DNA of 64,000 bases from Vallicoccus soli (GCF_003594885.1 NZ_QZEZ01000007.1:186001-250000), one strand, 5' to 3'; shown: positions 27,878-39,923, counted from the stretch's first letter. Numbers and translations: made by a program. Notes: a model not told the origin generated them from the sequence alone.

Positions 27878-27924
27878 GGGCACGACCGGAGGACCGCCCC
27901 TGCCGCGGCCCCCCGGTCGTGCCC
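27878..27924. terminator. Long-armed inverted repeat after the DUF3151 gene
   Basis: GGGCACGACCGG (27878-27889) and CCGGTCGTGCCC (27913-27924), perfect 12-bp arms around 23 nt. Position suits a terminator for the DUF3151 gene, or an operator for the next gene. A second, shorter pair ACGGCC/GGCCGT (27957-27981) abuts the TAACCT box of the next gene. Confidence 0.5.
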
Positions 27925-27994
27925 GGTCAGGATGCCCCGTTCTCACGCTGCGTACAACGGCCGACACGCGCCAATGGCCGTAACCTGCCACCCG

Positions 27995-28963
27995 ATGGAC
28001 GGCCTGCTGACCCCGTGGGGCATCGACGAGCGCGCGGAGCGGCTCTACCGGGCGCTGCTGCGCCGCCCCGGCAGCTCGCGGCACGACCTCGCCGACCTGC
28101 TCGGCTGGGCCGGGGAGGCCGAGGTGGACCGGGCGGCGCACCCGCTGCTCGCGGCCCGCCTCGTGCGGGAGGCGGCGGGGTCGTACGTCGCGCTGGCCCC
28201 GGAGACCGCGGTCGGCCGCCTGCTGGACCGCGAGGAGTCGCGGCTGCAGCGGCGGCTGCGCGAGGTCGTCGACGCCCGCTCCACGGTGGGCGACTTCCTC
28301 CTCGACCACGCGGCGGGGCAGGGGCGCCCCCGCGCGGAGGAGGCCCTGGCCGCGCTCGACCCGGACCGCGCGCTCGGGGCGCTCGCCGAGCTGGCGGCGA
28401 CGACGACGGGGCCCGTACGGGTCCACTGCGCCCCCGACTGGCTCGCCGCGGCGGACGAGCGGGTGGGCCAGCTGCTCGGCCGGCTGCTGGCGGGGCGGAC
28501 GGTGCGGGTCGTGTACCCGGTGGCGGTGCTCGACGACGACGCCCAGCTGGACCGGCTGCGCCGCCAGGCCCGCCGGGGCGGCGCGGCGCGGGTCGCGGCG
28601 GCGGTGGACCGCTCGTTCCTCGTCTTCGGCGACGCGGGGGCGGTGATGCCGGCGGCGCCGGGCACGGACGGGCACCTGCTCGTGCGCACGCCCGCGCTCG
28701 TGGCGACCCTGCGCGACCTGTTCGACGTGGCGTGGCACCACGCCTCGCCGCTGCCGACGCCGGTGCAGGGCCGGCCCGCCGACGCCCGCGACAGCGCCCT
28801 GCTCGAGCTGCTCGCGCTCGGCGCCAAGGACGAGACGGTGGCCCGCCGGCTGGGGGTGTCGCTGCGCACCGTGCGCCGCCGCACCGCGCAGCTCATGCAC
28901 GAGCTGGGGGCCACGACGCGCTTCCAGGCCGGGCGGGAGGCGTCGCGGCGGGGGCTCGTGTGA
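27995..28963 (+). CDS. Helix-turn-helix regulator (TrmB-like N-terminus, LuxR-type C-terminus)
   Basis: 322 residues. N-terminus WGIDERAERLYRALLRRPGSSRHDLADLLGW resembles the TrmB-like winged helix; the middle is a PLD-like/effector region; the C-terminus LLELLALGAKDETVARRLGVSLRTVRRRTAQLM is a LuxR-type HTH. This split architecture is common in actinobacterial regulators of unknown ligand. ATG 27995 was chosen because TAACCT (27981-27986) ends 8 nt upstream and the protein N-terminus fits the family; the open frame extends 21 codons further. Followed 4 bp later by a phospholipase D-type gene. Confidence 0.8.
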   Translation: MDGLLTPWGIDERAERLYRALLRRPGSSRHDLADLLGWAGEAEVDRAAHPLLAARLVREAAGSYVALAPETAVGRLLDREESRLQRRLREVVDARSTVGDFLLDHAAGQGRPRAEEALAALDPDRALGALAELAATTTGPVRVHCAPDWLAAADERVGQLLGRLLAGRTVRVVYPVAVLDDDAQLDRLRRQARRGGAARVAAAVDRSFLVFGDAGAVMPAAPGTDGHLLVRTPALVATLRDLFDVAWHHASPLPTPVQGRPADARDSALLELLALGAKDETVARRLGVSLRTVRRRTAQLMHELGATTRFQAGREASRRGLV

Positions 28964-28967
28964 GGCT

Positions 28968-30155
28968 GTGCCCGTGACGGACGTGCGCGATCGGACGGAG
29001 CCCGACCCCTGCGACGTGCTCCGCCGCCGGATGGAGACGACGGTCGGCACCCCCTTCACGGAGGGCAACGACCTGACGATCCTGCGCAACGGCGACCGGA
29101 TCTTCCCGGCGATGCTCGAGGCGATCCGCGGGGCCCGCTCCACGGTCGACCTCATGACCTTCGTCTACTGGAAGGGCGACATCGCCCGCGAGTTCGCCGC
29201 GGCCATGGCCGAGCGGGCCCGCGCGGGCGTACGGGTCCGCCTGCTCATCGACGCCCTGGGCGGCCGGCTCATCGACAACGGTCTGGTCGACGCGATGGAC
29301 CGCGCCGGCGTGCACGTCGAGTGGTTCCGCAAGCCGCTGGTGAAGTCGCCGTTCAAGCAGAACCACCGGCTGCACCGCAAGGTCCTCGTCGTCGACGAGG
29401 AGGTCGCGTTCACCGGCGGCGTCGGCATCGCCCAGGAGTGGTGCGGCGACGCGCGCGACGAGACCGAGTGGCGCGACACCCACGTACGGGTCGTCGGGCC
29501 GGCCGTCACCGGCCTCGCCTCGGCGTTCCTGCAGGACTGGGCCGAGGCCGGGCGCGGGCTGTGGGACGAGCGCGACCGCTTCCCGGTGCAGGAGCAGCGC
29601 GGCTCGAGCACGGTGCAGGTCGTGCGGGGCTCGGCCTCCCTGGGCTGGGACGACATGCAGTCGGCGTTCCACGTGGCGCTCGAGTCGGCCCAGCACCGGC
29701 TGCGCATCGCGACGGCGTACTTCGCCCCCGACCGCTCGTTCCTCGACACGCTCTGCAAGGCTCCCGCCCGTGGCGTCCAGGTGGAGCTCCTGCTGCCGGG
29801 GCCGCACGCGGACAAGCGGGCGTGCCAGCTGGCCAGCGAGGCGGTGTACGCGACCCTCGTCGACGCGGGGGTCGACGTCTGGCTGTTCCAGCCGTCGATG
29901 ATGCACGCCAAGGTCATGACCATCGACGGCTACGCGGGCATCATCGGGTCGTCGAACTTCAACCGCCGCTCGCTCGACCACGACGAGGAGGTCGTGATGG
30001 TGGTGCTCGACGACGCGTTCACCGCGCAGCTCGACCGGGACCTCGACGACGACCTGCGGCGCAGCCGGCGCATCGACCTCGAGCGCTGGCGCCGCCGCTC
30101 GCCGGTGCAGAAGACCCTCGAGGCGGTCACGGCCCCCGCCCGGCGGTGGATGTGA
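28968..30155 (+). CDS. Phospholipase D-family protein (cardiolipin synthase-like)
   Basis: 395 residues with two HKD catalytic motifs: HRKVLVVDEE with His near 136 and HAKVMTIDG with His near 313, each followed by GG/GSSN. No N-terminal membrane spans, so it resembles the soluble ClsB-like branch rather than ClsA. Expected to join phosphatidyl groups into cardiolipin or hydrolyse phosphodiesters at the membrane. GTG 28968 or 28974 may be the start. Follows the regulator by 4 bp and overlaps the FAD gene by 4 nt, so all three are one operon. Confidence 0.85.
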   Translation: MPVTDVRDRTEPDPCDVLRRRMETTVGTPFTEGNDLTILRNGDRIFPAMLEAIRGARSTVDLMTFVYWKGDIAREFAAAMAERARAGVRVRLLIDALGGRLIDNGLVDAMDRAGVHVEWFRKPLVKSPFKQNHRLHRKVLVVDEEVAFTGGVGIAQEWCGDARDETEWRDTHVRVVGPAVTGLASAFLQDWAEAGRGLWDERDRFPVQEQRGSSTVQVVRGSASLGWDDMQSAFHVALESAQHRLRIATAYFAPDRSFLDTLCKAPARGVQVELLLPGPHADKRACQLASEAVYATLVDAGVDVWLFQPSMMHAKVMTIDGYAGIIGSSNFNRRSLDHDEEVVMVVLDDAFTAQLDRDLDDDLRRSRRIDLERWRRRSPVQKTLEAVTAPARRWM

Positions 30156-31119
30156 GCGACCCCCGGGACCGCGACCGGCCGTTCGCCGTCGTCGGCGGCG
30201 GCATCGCCGGCGTGGCGTGCGCGCAGGCGCTGCAGGCCGCGGGCCTGCCCGTGGTGGTGTACGACCGCGGGCGGCGGATCGGCGGGCGCATGGCGGTCCG
30301 GGAGGTGGACGGGCACGTCGTCGACATCGGGGCGTCGTACTTCACCGTGCCCGAGGGCGACGACGCGTTCGCCGCGGTCGTGGCCGGCTGGGAGGAGCGC
30401 GGGCTCGCCCGGCGCTGGACCGACACCTTCCACGTCGCCGAGGGCGGCACCCTCACCGGCACCAAGGCCGGGCCGCTGCGCTGGGCCGGCACCGCCGGGC
30501 TGCGCCCGCTCGTCGACGACCTCGCGCGCGGGCTCGTCGTGGAGCAGGGCGTCGAGGTCGAGGACGTCGGCCCCGGCCCGAGCGTCGACGGCACGCCGGT
30601 GCGCGCCGCCGTCCTCGCCATGCCCGGCCCGCAGGCCGCCGACCTCATGAGCGACGAGCTCGACGGCGCGGTCGAGGCGGCCGCCTCCACCGACTGGGAG
30701 CCGTGCCTCGCGCTCTACGCCGGCTGGTCCGAGCGCTCCTGGACCGAGGTCGACGGGGTCTTCGTCAACGGCTCGCCGGTGCTCGACTGGGTCGCCGACG
30801 ACGGCCGGCGCCGGGGCGACGGCGCGCCCGTGCTCGTCGCGCACTCCACCGCCGCGCTCGCCGCGGACCACCTCGACGACCCCGACGCGGCGGTGCCCGC
30901 CCTGCTCGGCGCGCTGTGCGACCTGCTCGAGGTGGGCCGCGAGCCGTCGTGGGTCAAGGTGCGCCGCTGGTCGCTCGCCCGCCCCGCGCGGGCCCGCGAG
31001 GAGCCGTGGTTCCTCTCCGACGTCGGGGTCGGCCTCTGCGGCGACGGCTGGAACGCGCCCTCGCGGGTGGCGGGGGCGTACGGGTCGGGGCGCCTGCTCG
31101 GCGAGGAGCTGGCCCGCCG

Positions 31120-31129
<10 letters not shown>
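30152..31129 (+). CDS. FAD-dependent amine-oxidase/renalase-like oxidoreductase
   Basis: 325 residues. N-terminal Rossmann motif FAVVGGGIAGVACAQAL, then YDRGRRIGGRMAV with the second FAD-binding signature and DIGASYFTV; C-terminal FAD contact LCGDGWNAPSRVAGAYGSG. This layout matches the renalase-like family (NAD(P)H or amine oxidation of uncertain physiological substrate). GTG 30152 overlaps the preceding stop. Convergent with the lipid kinase gene, overlapping it by 10 bp. Confidence 0.82.
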
Positions 31130-33407
<2,278 letters not shown>

Positions 33408-33448
33408 GCGGGCCCCGCGGGCTGCGCGCCCGCGTCGCCGGGCAGCCG

Positions 33449-34126
33449 GTGCCCGGGGTGCCCGGCGTGGTGCTGGTGCCCGGGCTCGGCCTGCCCGGCT
33501 ACCTGCGCCGGCTGGTGCCCCTGCTGGCGGCGTGGACGCGGGTGACCGTGCTCGACGTGCCGGGCTTCGGGCGCCCCGGGCCGCTGGTGTGCGCCCCGAC
33601 CGTGCCGGCGATGGCCGCGACCGTGGCGGAGTGGCTGCGGTCCCGCCCCGGGCCCGTGCTGCTGGCCGGGCACTCGACGGGGGCGCAGGCGGCGCTCCGC
33701 GCGGCGGTCGAGGTGCCGGCGCCGCTGGCGGGGCTGGTCCTCGTCGGGCCGACCTTCGCGCCGGGCTGCCGCACCGTGCCGGGGCTGCTGCGCGCCGTGC
33801 CGGGCTCCTACGCGCGCGACGCGCCCTCGCAGGTGCCGTACGCCCTGCCGGACCTCGCCCGCGCCCGGGCGCGGCTCGTCCCCATGGTGCTCAGCGCGAT
33901 GGCGGACCGGCCCGAGGAGCTCGTGCCGCGGGTGGGGGTGCCGCTCGTGGCGGCCGCCGGGGCGGGCGACCGGTTCTGCCCGCGCCCGTGGCTGGAGCAG
34001 CTCGCCGCGCTGGCCCCGCGGGGGCGCGCGGCGACGCTGCCGGGGTCGCACAACGTGCCGTACACCCACGCCGGCTCGGTGGCGGCCCTGCTGCGCGAGG
34101 TCACAGCGCCGTCAGCACCGCGATGA
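33449..34126 (+). CDS. Alpha/beta-hydrolase fold protein
   Basis: About 225 residues from GTG 33449. Nucleophile elbow GHSTG (in LLAGHSTGAQAAL), acidic residue in AGAGDRFCP and catalytic His in LPGSHNVPYTH; oxyanion region VLVPGLGLPGYLRRL. The frame is open upstream, and a CTG at 33404 overlapping the purA stop (CTGA) would add a plausible first beta strand (GLRARVAGQPV); the true start is therefore uncertain. An esterase/hydrolase of unknown substrate, possibly co-transcribed with purA. Its last 26 bp overlap an opposing 32-residue gene. Confidence 0.75.
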   Translation: MPGVPGVVLVPGLGLPGYLRRLVPLLAAWTRVTVLDVPGFGRPGPLVCAPTVPAMAATVAEWLRSRPGPVLLAGHSTGAQAALRAAVEVPAPLAGLVLVGPTFAPGCRTVPGLLRAVPGSYARDAPSQVPYALPDLARARARLVPMVLSAMADRPEELVPRVGVPLVAAAGAGDRFCPRPWLEQLAALAPRGRAATLPGSHNVPYTHAGSVAALLREVTAPSAPR

Positions 34127-34199
34127 GCACGAGGGTGAGCACGAGGGACAGGAGCAGGGAGCCGGCGCAGCCGAGCCGGTTGCTGAAGAAGAGGAACAT
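34101..34199 (-). CDS. Tiny single-span membrane protein (32 aa)
   Basis: Reads MFLFFSNRLGCAGSLLLS then a Leu/Val/Ile-rich span to VLTAL and a stop. The start is ATG 34199. The aromatic MFLFFSNRLGC opening followed by one membrane helix resembles small proteins annotated as hypothetical in many actinobacteria, as I recall; that memory was not checked. It opposes and overlaps the hydrolase gene by 26 bp. Function unknown. Confidence 0.6.
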   Translation of the reverse strand: MFLFFSNRLGCAGSLLLSLVLTLVLIAVLTAL

Positions 34200-34242
34200 C
34201 GCACCCCGGTACCCGTCCCGCCTCGGGCCTACGCTGTCGCGC

Positions 34243-35583
34243 ATGACGGACGTCGACCCCGAGGCCAGCCGGCGCGCGTACGAGCTGGACCGCGCCCACG
34301 TCTTCCACTCCTGGGTCGCGCAGGGCCCCCACCGGCCGATGGTGGTGGCGCGCGCCGAGGGGTCGTACCTCTGGGACGGCGAGGGCCGGCGCCTGCTCGA
34401 CTTCTCCTCCCAGCTCGTCAACACCAACATCGGGCACCAGCACCCGCGGGTCGTCGCGGCGATCCAGGAGCAGGCGGCGCTGCTGTGCACCGTCGCCCCG
34501 CAGCACGCGAACGCCGCGCGCAGCGAGGCCGCCCGGCTCGTCGTGGAGCGGGCGCCCGAGGGCCTGGGCAAGGTGTTCTTCACCAACGGCGGGGCGGACG
34601 CCAACGAGCACGCGGTGCGCATGGCGCGCCTGCACACCGGCCGCCCGAAGGTGCTGACGACGTACCGCAGCTACCACGGCGGCACGCAGACCGCGATCAA
34701 CCTCACCGGCGACCCCCGGCGCTGGGCGAACGACACCGCGAGCGCCGGCGTCGTGCACGTGCAGGGGCCGTTCCTCTACCGCTCCCCGTTCTGGGCGACG
34801 ACCGAGGAGGAGGAGTCGGCCCGCGCGCTGGAGCACCTGGAGCAGGTCGTCGCCCTCGAGGGCCCCTCGACGATCGCCGCGGTGCTGCTCGAGACGGTGC
34901 CGGGGACCGCGGGCATCATGCTGCCGCCGCCGGGCTACCTCGCGGGGGTGCGCGAGCTGTGCCACCGCCACGGCATCCTGCTCGTCCTCGACGAGGTCAT
35001 GGCCGGGTTCGGCCGCACCGGTGCCTGGTTCGCCCGCGACCACTGGGGCGTCGTCCCGGACCTCATGACCTTCGCCAAGGGCGTCAACAGCGGGTACGTC
35101 CCGCTCGGCGGCGTCCTCATCGGCGACCACGTCGCCGCTACGTTCGACGAGCGGCCCTACCCGGGCGGGCTCACGTACTCCGGCCACCCCCTCGCCTGCG
35201 CCGCCGCGGTCGCGACGATCACCGCGATGGCCGACGAGGGCGTCGTCGAGAACGCCGCGCGGGTCGGCGCGGAGGTCCTCGGCCCCGGGCTCGCCGAGCT
35301 CGCCGAGCGCCACCCGGTCGTCGGCGAGGTCCGCGGCCTCGGCGTCTTCTGGGCGCTCGAGCTGGTCCGCGACCGCGGCACCCGCGAGGCCCTCGCGCCC
35401 TACGGCGGGTCGAGCGCGGAGATGGGCGCGCTCGTCGCGGTCTGCAAGGAGCGCGGGCTGCTGCCCTTCACCAACGGCGGGCGGCTGCACGTGGTCCCGC
35501 CGTGCACGGTGAGCGACGCGGAGGCCAAGGAGGGGCTCGGCATCCTCGACGAGGCGCTCGCCGTCGTCGACGCGATGCTCTGA
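34243..35583 (+). CDS. Class III (omega-type) PLP-dependent aminotransferase
   Basis: 446 residues. Fold-type I class III features: TNGGADANEHAVRMAR, SYHGGT, LVLDEVMAGFGRTG, and the PLP lysine K279 in TFAKGVNSGYVPLGG. Closest in layout to taurine/beta-alanine-pyruvate-type aminotransferases (HSW near the N-terminus and an LxDFSSQ motif). ATG 34243 follows TACGCT (34230-34235) by 7 nt, with no ribosome-binding site, so a leaderless transcript is likely. Amino donor unknown; neighbours are purine genes, which gives no direct hint. Confidence 0.85.
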   Translation: MTDVDPEASRRAYELDRAHVFHSWVAQGPHRPMVVARAEGSYLWDGEGRRLLDFSSQLVNTNIGHQHPRVVAAIQEQAALLCTVAPQHANAARSEAARLVVERAPEGLGKVFFTNGGADANEHAVRMARLHTGRPKVLTTYRSYHGGTQTAINLTGDPRRWANDTASAGVVHVQGPFLYRSPFWATTEEEESARALEHLEQVVALEGPSTIAAVLLETVPGTAGIMLPPPGYLAGVRELCHRHGILLVLDEVMAGFGRTGAWFARDHWGVVPDLMTFAKGVNSGYVPLGGVLIGDHVAATFDERPYPGGLTYSGHPLACAAAVATITAMADEGVVENAARVGAEVLGPGLAELAERHPVVGEVRGLGVFWALELVRDRGTREALAPYGGSSAEMGALVAVCKERGLLPFTNGGRLHVVPPCTVSDAEAKEGLGILDEALAVVDAML

Positions 35584-35615
35584 GCGGTGCCGCCCGCCCC
35601 CTAGGCTGGCCGCCC

Positions 35616-36872
35616 GTGAAGGCCCTCGTCATCGGTACGGGCGCGCGCGAGCACGCCCTCGTCCTCGCCCTGTCCGCCGACCCCGAGGTCGACGCCGTCG
35701 TGTGCGCGCCCGGCAACGCGGGCACCGCCGTCGTCGCCGACACCCGCGACGTCGACCCGCTCGACGGCGAGGCGGTCGCCCAGCTCGCGGTCGACCTCGG
35801 CGCCGACCTCGTCGTCGTCGGCCCGGAGGCGCCGCTCGTCGCCGGCGTGGCGGACGCGGTGCGCGCCCGCGGTGTCGCCTGCTTCGGGCCCTCCCGCGAG
35901 GCCGCGCGGCTCGAGGGCTCCAAGGCGTTCGCCAAGGAGGTCATGGCCGCGGCCGGCGTGCCCACCGCGATGTCGCGGCTGTGCGACACCGCCGAGGAGG
36001 TCGCCGAGGCGCTCGACGCGTTCGGGGCGCCGTACGTCGTCAAGGACGACGGCCTCGCCGCCGGCAAGGGCGTCGTCGTCACCGACGACCGGGACGAGGC
36101 GCTCGCCCACGCGGCCGCCTGCGGCGGGCGGGTCGTCGTCGAGGAGTTCCTCGACGGGCCGGAGGTGTCGCTCTTCGCCGTCACCGACGGGTCGTACGTC
36201 CTGCCGCTGCAGCCCGCGCAGGACTCCAAGCGCGCCCTCGACGGCGACCGCGGGCCCAACACCGGCGGCATGGGCGCCTACTCGCCGCTGCCGTGGGCGC
36301 CGCGCGGCCTCGTCGAGGAGGTGCTCGAGCGGGTCCTGCAGCCGACGGTCGACGAGATGGCGCGCCGCGGCACGCCGTTCCAGGGGCTGCTGTACGCCGG
36401 CCTCGCGCTGACCTCGCGCGGCGTGCGGGTCGTCGAGTTCAACGCCCGCTTCGGCGACCCGGAGACCCAGGTCGTCCTCGCCCGGCTGCGCAGCCCCCTC
36501 GGGCAGCTGCTGCGGGCGGCGGCCATCGGGCGGCTCGCCGACCAGGAGCCGCTGCGCTGGCGCGACGAGGCCGCGGTGACCGTCGTCGTCGCCGCCGAGG
36601 GCTACCCCGCCGCGCCGCGCACCGGCGACGTGGTCGAGGGGCTCGGCGACGTGGAGCCCCCCGCCTACGTCGTGCACGCCGGCACCGGGCTCGTCGACGG
36701 CGAGGTCGTCAGCGCTGGCGGACGGGTGCTCAGCGTGACCGCCACCGGCCCCACGCTCGCCGCGGCCCGCGAGGCTGCGTACGCCGGCGTCGCCCGCGTC
36801 CACCTGCCGGGCAGCCACCACCGCACCGACATCGCGGCCGCCGCCGCGGCGGCGGGGGCGGGCTCCGCCTGA
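35616..36872 (+). CDS. purD: Phosphoribosylamine-glycine ligase
   Basis: 418 residues. N-terminal KALVIGTGAREHAL, ATP-grasp region YVVKDDGLAAGKGVVV, and QDSKRALDGDRGPNTGGMGAYSP are diagnostic of GAR synthetase. Second step of de novo purine synthesis (phosphoribosylamine + glycine + ATP). GTG 35616 lies 8 nt after TAGGCT (35602-35607). Followed by a cluster of family B palindromes and a long hairpin instead of another gene. Confidence 0.97.
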   Translation: MKALVIGTGAREHALVLALSADPEVDAVVCAPGNAGTAVVADTRDVDPLDGEAVAQLAVDLGADLVVVGPEAPLVAGVADAVRARGVACFGPSREAARLEGSKAFAKEVMAAAGVPTAMSRLCDTAEEVAEALDAFGAPYVVKDDGLAAGKGVVVTDDRDEALAHAAACGGRVVVEEFLDGPEVSLFAVTDGSYVLPLQPAQDSKRALDGDRGPNTGGMGAYSPLPWAPRGLVEEVLERVLQPTVDEMARRGTPFQGLLYAGLALTSRGVRVVEFNARFGDPETQVVLARLRSPLGQLLRAAAIGRLADQEPLRWRDEAAVTVVVAAEGYPAAPRTGDVVEGLGDVEPPAYVVHAGTGLVDGEVVSAGGRVLSVTATGPTLAAAREAAYAGVARVHLPGSHHRTDIAAAAAAAGAGSA

Positions 36873-36904
36873 CGCCGCCGGCGCTGCGGGCTCGTCCCTG
36901 CCCC

Positions 36905-37075
36905 ATGAGGGGCACCCCCAGGCCGCGTCGGCTCCATGAGGGGCACCCTCAGGGCCACGTCGGCTCCATGAGGGGCACCCTCAGGCGTAGGACCCGCCTC
37001 AGGGGCACCCTCAGCAGACTCGACTCTGCTGAGGGTGCCCCTCATGGGTGATGGGCGCCTGGGGGTGCCCCTGAT
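36905..37075. repeat. Family B palindrome cluster between purD and purB
   Basis: About seven copies of the TGAGGGGCACCCTCA type or its complement: perfect ones at 36937-36951 and 36969-36983, variants near 36906, 37000 and 37058, and one (37030-37044) inside the long hairpin. Spaced by 15-30 nt with conserved flank CGTCGGCTCCA before two copies. The 326-bp purD-purB gap holds this cluster and no gene I can support. Confidence 0.88.
37001..37042. terminator. 18-bp perfect hairpin built from two family B units
   Basis: AGGGGCACCCTCAGCAGA (37001-37018) and TCTGCTGAGGGTGCCCCT (37025-37042) around CTCGAC. Strongest stem in the purD-purB gap; probably ends purD transcription. Symmetric, so would act in either direction. 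Confidence 0.75.
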
Positions 37076-37198
37076 GCATCACGCCCAGCGGGCTCCCCGC
37101 GACGCAGCGCGCCCGCGCCGGGCGCCGCGGAGCCACCTGGTCCGGCCGACGGACGCGCCCGCGCACGGCCGGTGCGCCGGCTGCGGGAGGATGGGCCC

Positions 37199-38641
37199 GT
37201 GCCGACCCCCGCCGCCCAGAGCGCCATCCCCGACGTCCTCGCCTCGCGGTACGCCTCCGCGGAGCTGGCCCGCCTGTGGTCGCCCGAGCAGAAGGTCGTG
37301 CTCGAGCGCCGGCTGTGGATCGCCGTCCTGCGCGCCCAGCGCGACCTCGGCGTCGAGGTGCCCGACGGCGTGGTGGAGGCGTACGAGCGGGTGGTCGAGC
37401 AGGTCGACCTCGGCAGCATCCGCGAGCGCGAGCGGGTGACGCGGCACGACGTCAAGGCGCGGATCGAGGAGTTCACGGCGCTGGCCGGGCACGAGCACGT
37501 CCACAAGGGCATGACGAGCCGCGACCTCACCGAGAACGTCGAGCAGATGCAGGTGCGCGAGTCCCTCGTGCTCGTCCGGGACCGCGTTGTCGCCACGCTC
37601 GCCCGGCTCGCGCGCCTCGCCGTGGAGCACGAGGCCCTCGTCATGGCCGGGCGCAGCCACAACGTCGCGGCGCAGGCGACCACGCTGGGCAAGCGCTTCG
37701 CCAGCGCGGCGGAGGAGCTGCTGCCCGCGTACGAGCGCCTCGAGGACCTGCTGGGGCGCTACCCGCTGCGCGGGATCAAGGGCCCGATGGGCACCGCGCA
37801 GGACATGCTCGACCTGCTCGGCGGCGATGCCGACCGGCTGGCCGAGCTGGAGCAGCGGGTCGCCGCGCACCTGGGCTTCGAGCGCGTGCTGGACAGCGTC
37901 GGGCAGGTCTACCCGCGCTCGCTCGACTTCGACGCGGTGAGCGCGCTGGTGCACGCCGCCGCCGGCCCGTCGAGCCTGGCCACCACGGTCCGCCTCATGG
38001 CCGGCAACGAGCTCGTCACCGAGGGGTTCCAGCCCGGCCAGGTCGGCAGCAGCGCGATGCCGCACAAGATGAACACGCGCTCCTGCGAGCGGGTCAACGG
38101 CCTCGCCGTCGTGCTGCGCGGCATGCTCTCCATGGTCGGCGAGCTCGCCGGCGACCAGTGGAACGAGGGCGACGTCAGCGACTCCGTGGTGCGCCGGGTC
38201 GCGCTGCCGGGGGCGTTCTTCGCCGCCGACGGGCTGTTCCAGACGTTCCTCACCGTGCTCGACGAGTTCGGCGCGTACCCAGCGGTGGTGCAGCGCGAGC
38301 TCGACCGCTACCTGCCGTTCCTCGCCACGACGAAGGTGCTCATGGCGGCGGTCAAGGCGGGGGTCGGGCGCGAGGCGGCGCACGAGGCGGTCAAGGAGCA
38401 CGCGGTCGCCGTCGCGCTCGGCATGCGCGAGGGCGGGGCCGCGGGCAACGACCTCTTCGAGCGCCTCGCCGCCGACGAGCGCCTGCGCCTGGCGCCCGCC
38501 GACCTCGAGGCCCTCGTCGCCGAGCCGCTGTCCTTCACCGGCGCCGCGCAGGCGCAGGTCCGGGCCGTCGCGGCGCGGGTCGAGGAGGTCGTGCGCCGGC
38601 ACCCGCAGGCCGCCGCGTACGTCCCCGGCGCGATCCTCTAG
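37199..38641 (+). CDS. purB: Adenylosuccinate lyase
   Basis: 480 residues. Family signature [17 protein letters not shown] (about 295), [15 protein letters not shown] (about 103) and [13 protein letters not shown] (about 148) with the catalytic His/Ser positions. Acts twice in purine synthesis: SAICAR to AICAR and adenylosuccinate to AMP. GTG 37199 is preceded at 6 nt by GAGGAT (37187-37192), a -10-like box. Ends 4 bp into the convergent hypothetical gene. Confidence 0.97.
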   Translation: MPTPAAQSAIPDVLASRYASAELARLWSPEQKVVLERRLWIAVLRAQRDLGVEVPDGVVEAYERVVEQVDLGSIRERERVTRHDVKARIEEFTALAGHEHVHKGMTSRDLTENVEQMQVRESLVLVRDRVVATLARLARLAVEHEALVMAGRSHNVAAQATTLGKRFASAAEELLPAYERLEDLLGRYPLRGIKGPMGTAQDMLDLLGGDADRLAELEQRVAAHLGFERVLDSVGQVYPRSLDFDAVSALVHAAAGPSSLATTVRLMAGNELVTEGFQPGQVGSSAMPHKMNTRSCERVNGLAVVLRGMLSMVGELAGDQWNEGDVSDSVVRRVALPGAFFAADGLFQTFLTVLDEFGAYPAVVQRELDRYLPFLATTKVLMAAVKAGVGREAAHEAVKEHAVAVALGMREGGAAGNDLFERLAADERLRLAPADLEALVAEPLSFTGAAQAQVRAVAARVEEVVRRHPQAAAYVPGAIL

Positions 38642-39006
38642 CGGGGCTGCTGCCCGAGCAGGCGCAGGGCCAGCTCGCGCGCGGTGACGGCGTCGGGCGT
38701 ACCGACGACGAGCCGGCCCCAGCGTTCGCCGGAGAGCTCCACGACGAGCCCCGGCTCCCCGCGCCGCGCCACGACGAAGTCCGGCGGCGCACCGCGCCGG
38801 CGCCAGGTGCCGACCCGCACGACGCGCGGGACCTCCAGGCCGGGCGCGCGCAGGCCGCGCACCTCGGCGAGGACGTCCTCGACGACCCGTACGGAGCCCA
38901 CCGCCGTCCGCGGCACGACGACGTCCCCGCGGCGGAGCGCGGAGAAGCGCTCCCACCCGGACAGGCGCAGCACGACGCGCTGCCCGTCCACCACCAGCTC
39001 GGCCAC
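38638..39006 (-). CDS. Hypothetical protein (122 aa, PH-like beta protein)
   Basis: Beta-rich, no membrane span: [32 protein letters not shown] ... [27 protein letters not shown] ... [22 protein letters not shown]. Alternating strands and a final amphipathic helix suggest a pleckstrin-like fold. GTG 39006 is divergent from purC (48 bp between starts). Not recognised beyond this; wedged between purB and purC. Confidence 0.6.
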   Translation of the reverse strand: MAELVVDGQRVVLRLSGWERFSALRRGDVVVPRTAVGSVRVVEDVLAEVRGLRAPGLEVPRVVRVGTWRRRGAPPDFVVARRGEPGLVVELSGERWGRLVVGTPDAVTARELALRLLGQQPR

Positions 39007-39054
39007 CCGGCCCCACCCCCGCGCGCATCATGCCCGACGCGGGAGGATGCGCGG

Positions 39055-39900
39055 GTGCAGCACCTCTACTCGGGCAAGGTCCGCGACCTCTACGCCCTCG
39101 ACGACGGCCACCTGCTCGTCGTGGCCTCGGACCGGGTCTCGGCGTACGACCACGTGCTCCCGACCCCGATCCCGGACAAGGGCCGCGTGCTCACGGCGCT
39201 CTCGCTGTGGTGGTTCGAGCAGCTCGAGGACCTCGTGCCGAACCACCTCGTCTCGACCGACGTGCCGGAGGGCTTCGCCGGCCGCGCCATGGTCTGCGAG
39301 CGGCTGGACATGGTGCCGGTGGAGTGCGTGGCCCGCGGCTACCTCACCGGCTCCGGCCTCGCGGACTACCGCGCGACGGGCGCGGTCTGCGGGGTCGCGC
39401 TGCCGCCGGGCCTCGTGGACGGCAGCCGCCTGGAGCGCCCCGTCTTCACCCCGGCGACGAAGGCGGCGCTGGGCGAGCACGACGAGAACGTCAGCTACGC
39501 CGAGGTGGCGGCGCAGGTCGGCGAGCCGCTGGCGGCCCGGCTGCGCGCGCTGACCCTCGCCGTTTACGAGCGCGCCGAGCGCGTCGCCAGGGGGCGGGGG
39601 CTCGTCGTCGCGGACACCAAGCTCGAGTTCGGCCGCCGCGGCGACGGCACGCTCGTGCTCGGCGACGAGGTGCTGACGCCCGACTCCTCGCGCTTCTGGC
39701 CCGCCGACCAGTGGCAGCCGGGGCGGTCCCAGCCCTCGTTCGACAAGCAGTACGTCCGCGACTGGCTCACCTCGCCCGCGTCGGGCTGGGACCGCTCCTC
39801 GGACGAACCGCCGCCGCCCCTGCCGGACGAGGTCGTCGAGCGGACCCGGGCGCGCTACGTCGAGGCGTACGAGCGCCTCACCGGCCGCCGTTTCACGTGA
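39055..39900 (+). CDS. purC: SAICAR synthetase
   Basis: 281 residues. Starts [15 protein letters not shown], then [36 protein letters not shown] and ADTKLEFG, all family motifs; length fits the longer eukaryote/actinobacterial form. Condenses CAIR with aspartate using ATP. GTG 39055 follows GAGGAT (39043-39048) with 6 nt spacing and no ribosome-binding site. Confidence 0.96.
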   Translation: MQHLYSGKVRDLYALDDGHLLVVASDRVSAYDHVLPTPIPDKGRVLTALSLWWFEQLEDLVPNHLVSTDVPEGFAGRAMVCERLDMVPVECVARGYLTGSGLADYRATGAVCGVALPPGLVDGSRLERPVFTPATKAALGEHDENVSYAEVAAQVGEPLAARLRALTLAVYERAERVARGRGLVVADTKLEFGRRGDGTLVLGDEVLTPDSSRFWPADQWQPGRSQPSFDKQYVRDWLTSPASGWDRSSDEPPPPLPDEVVERTRARYVEAYERLTGRRFT

Positions 39901-39923
39901 ACCCGGATCGGTAGGGTCCCGGC

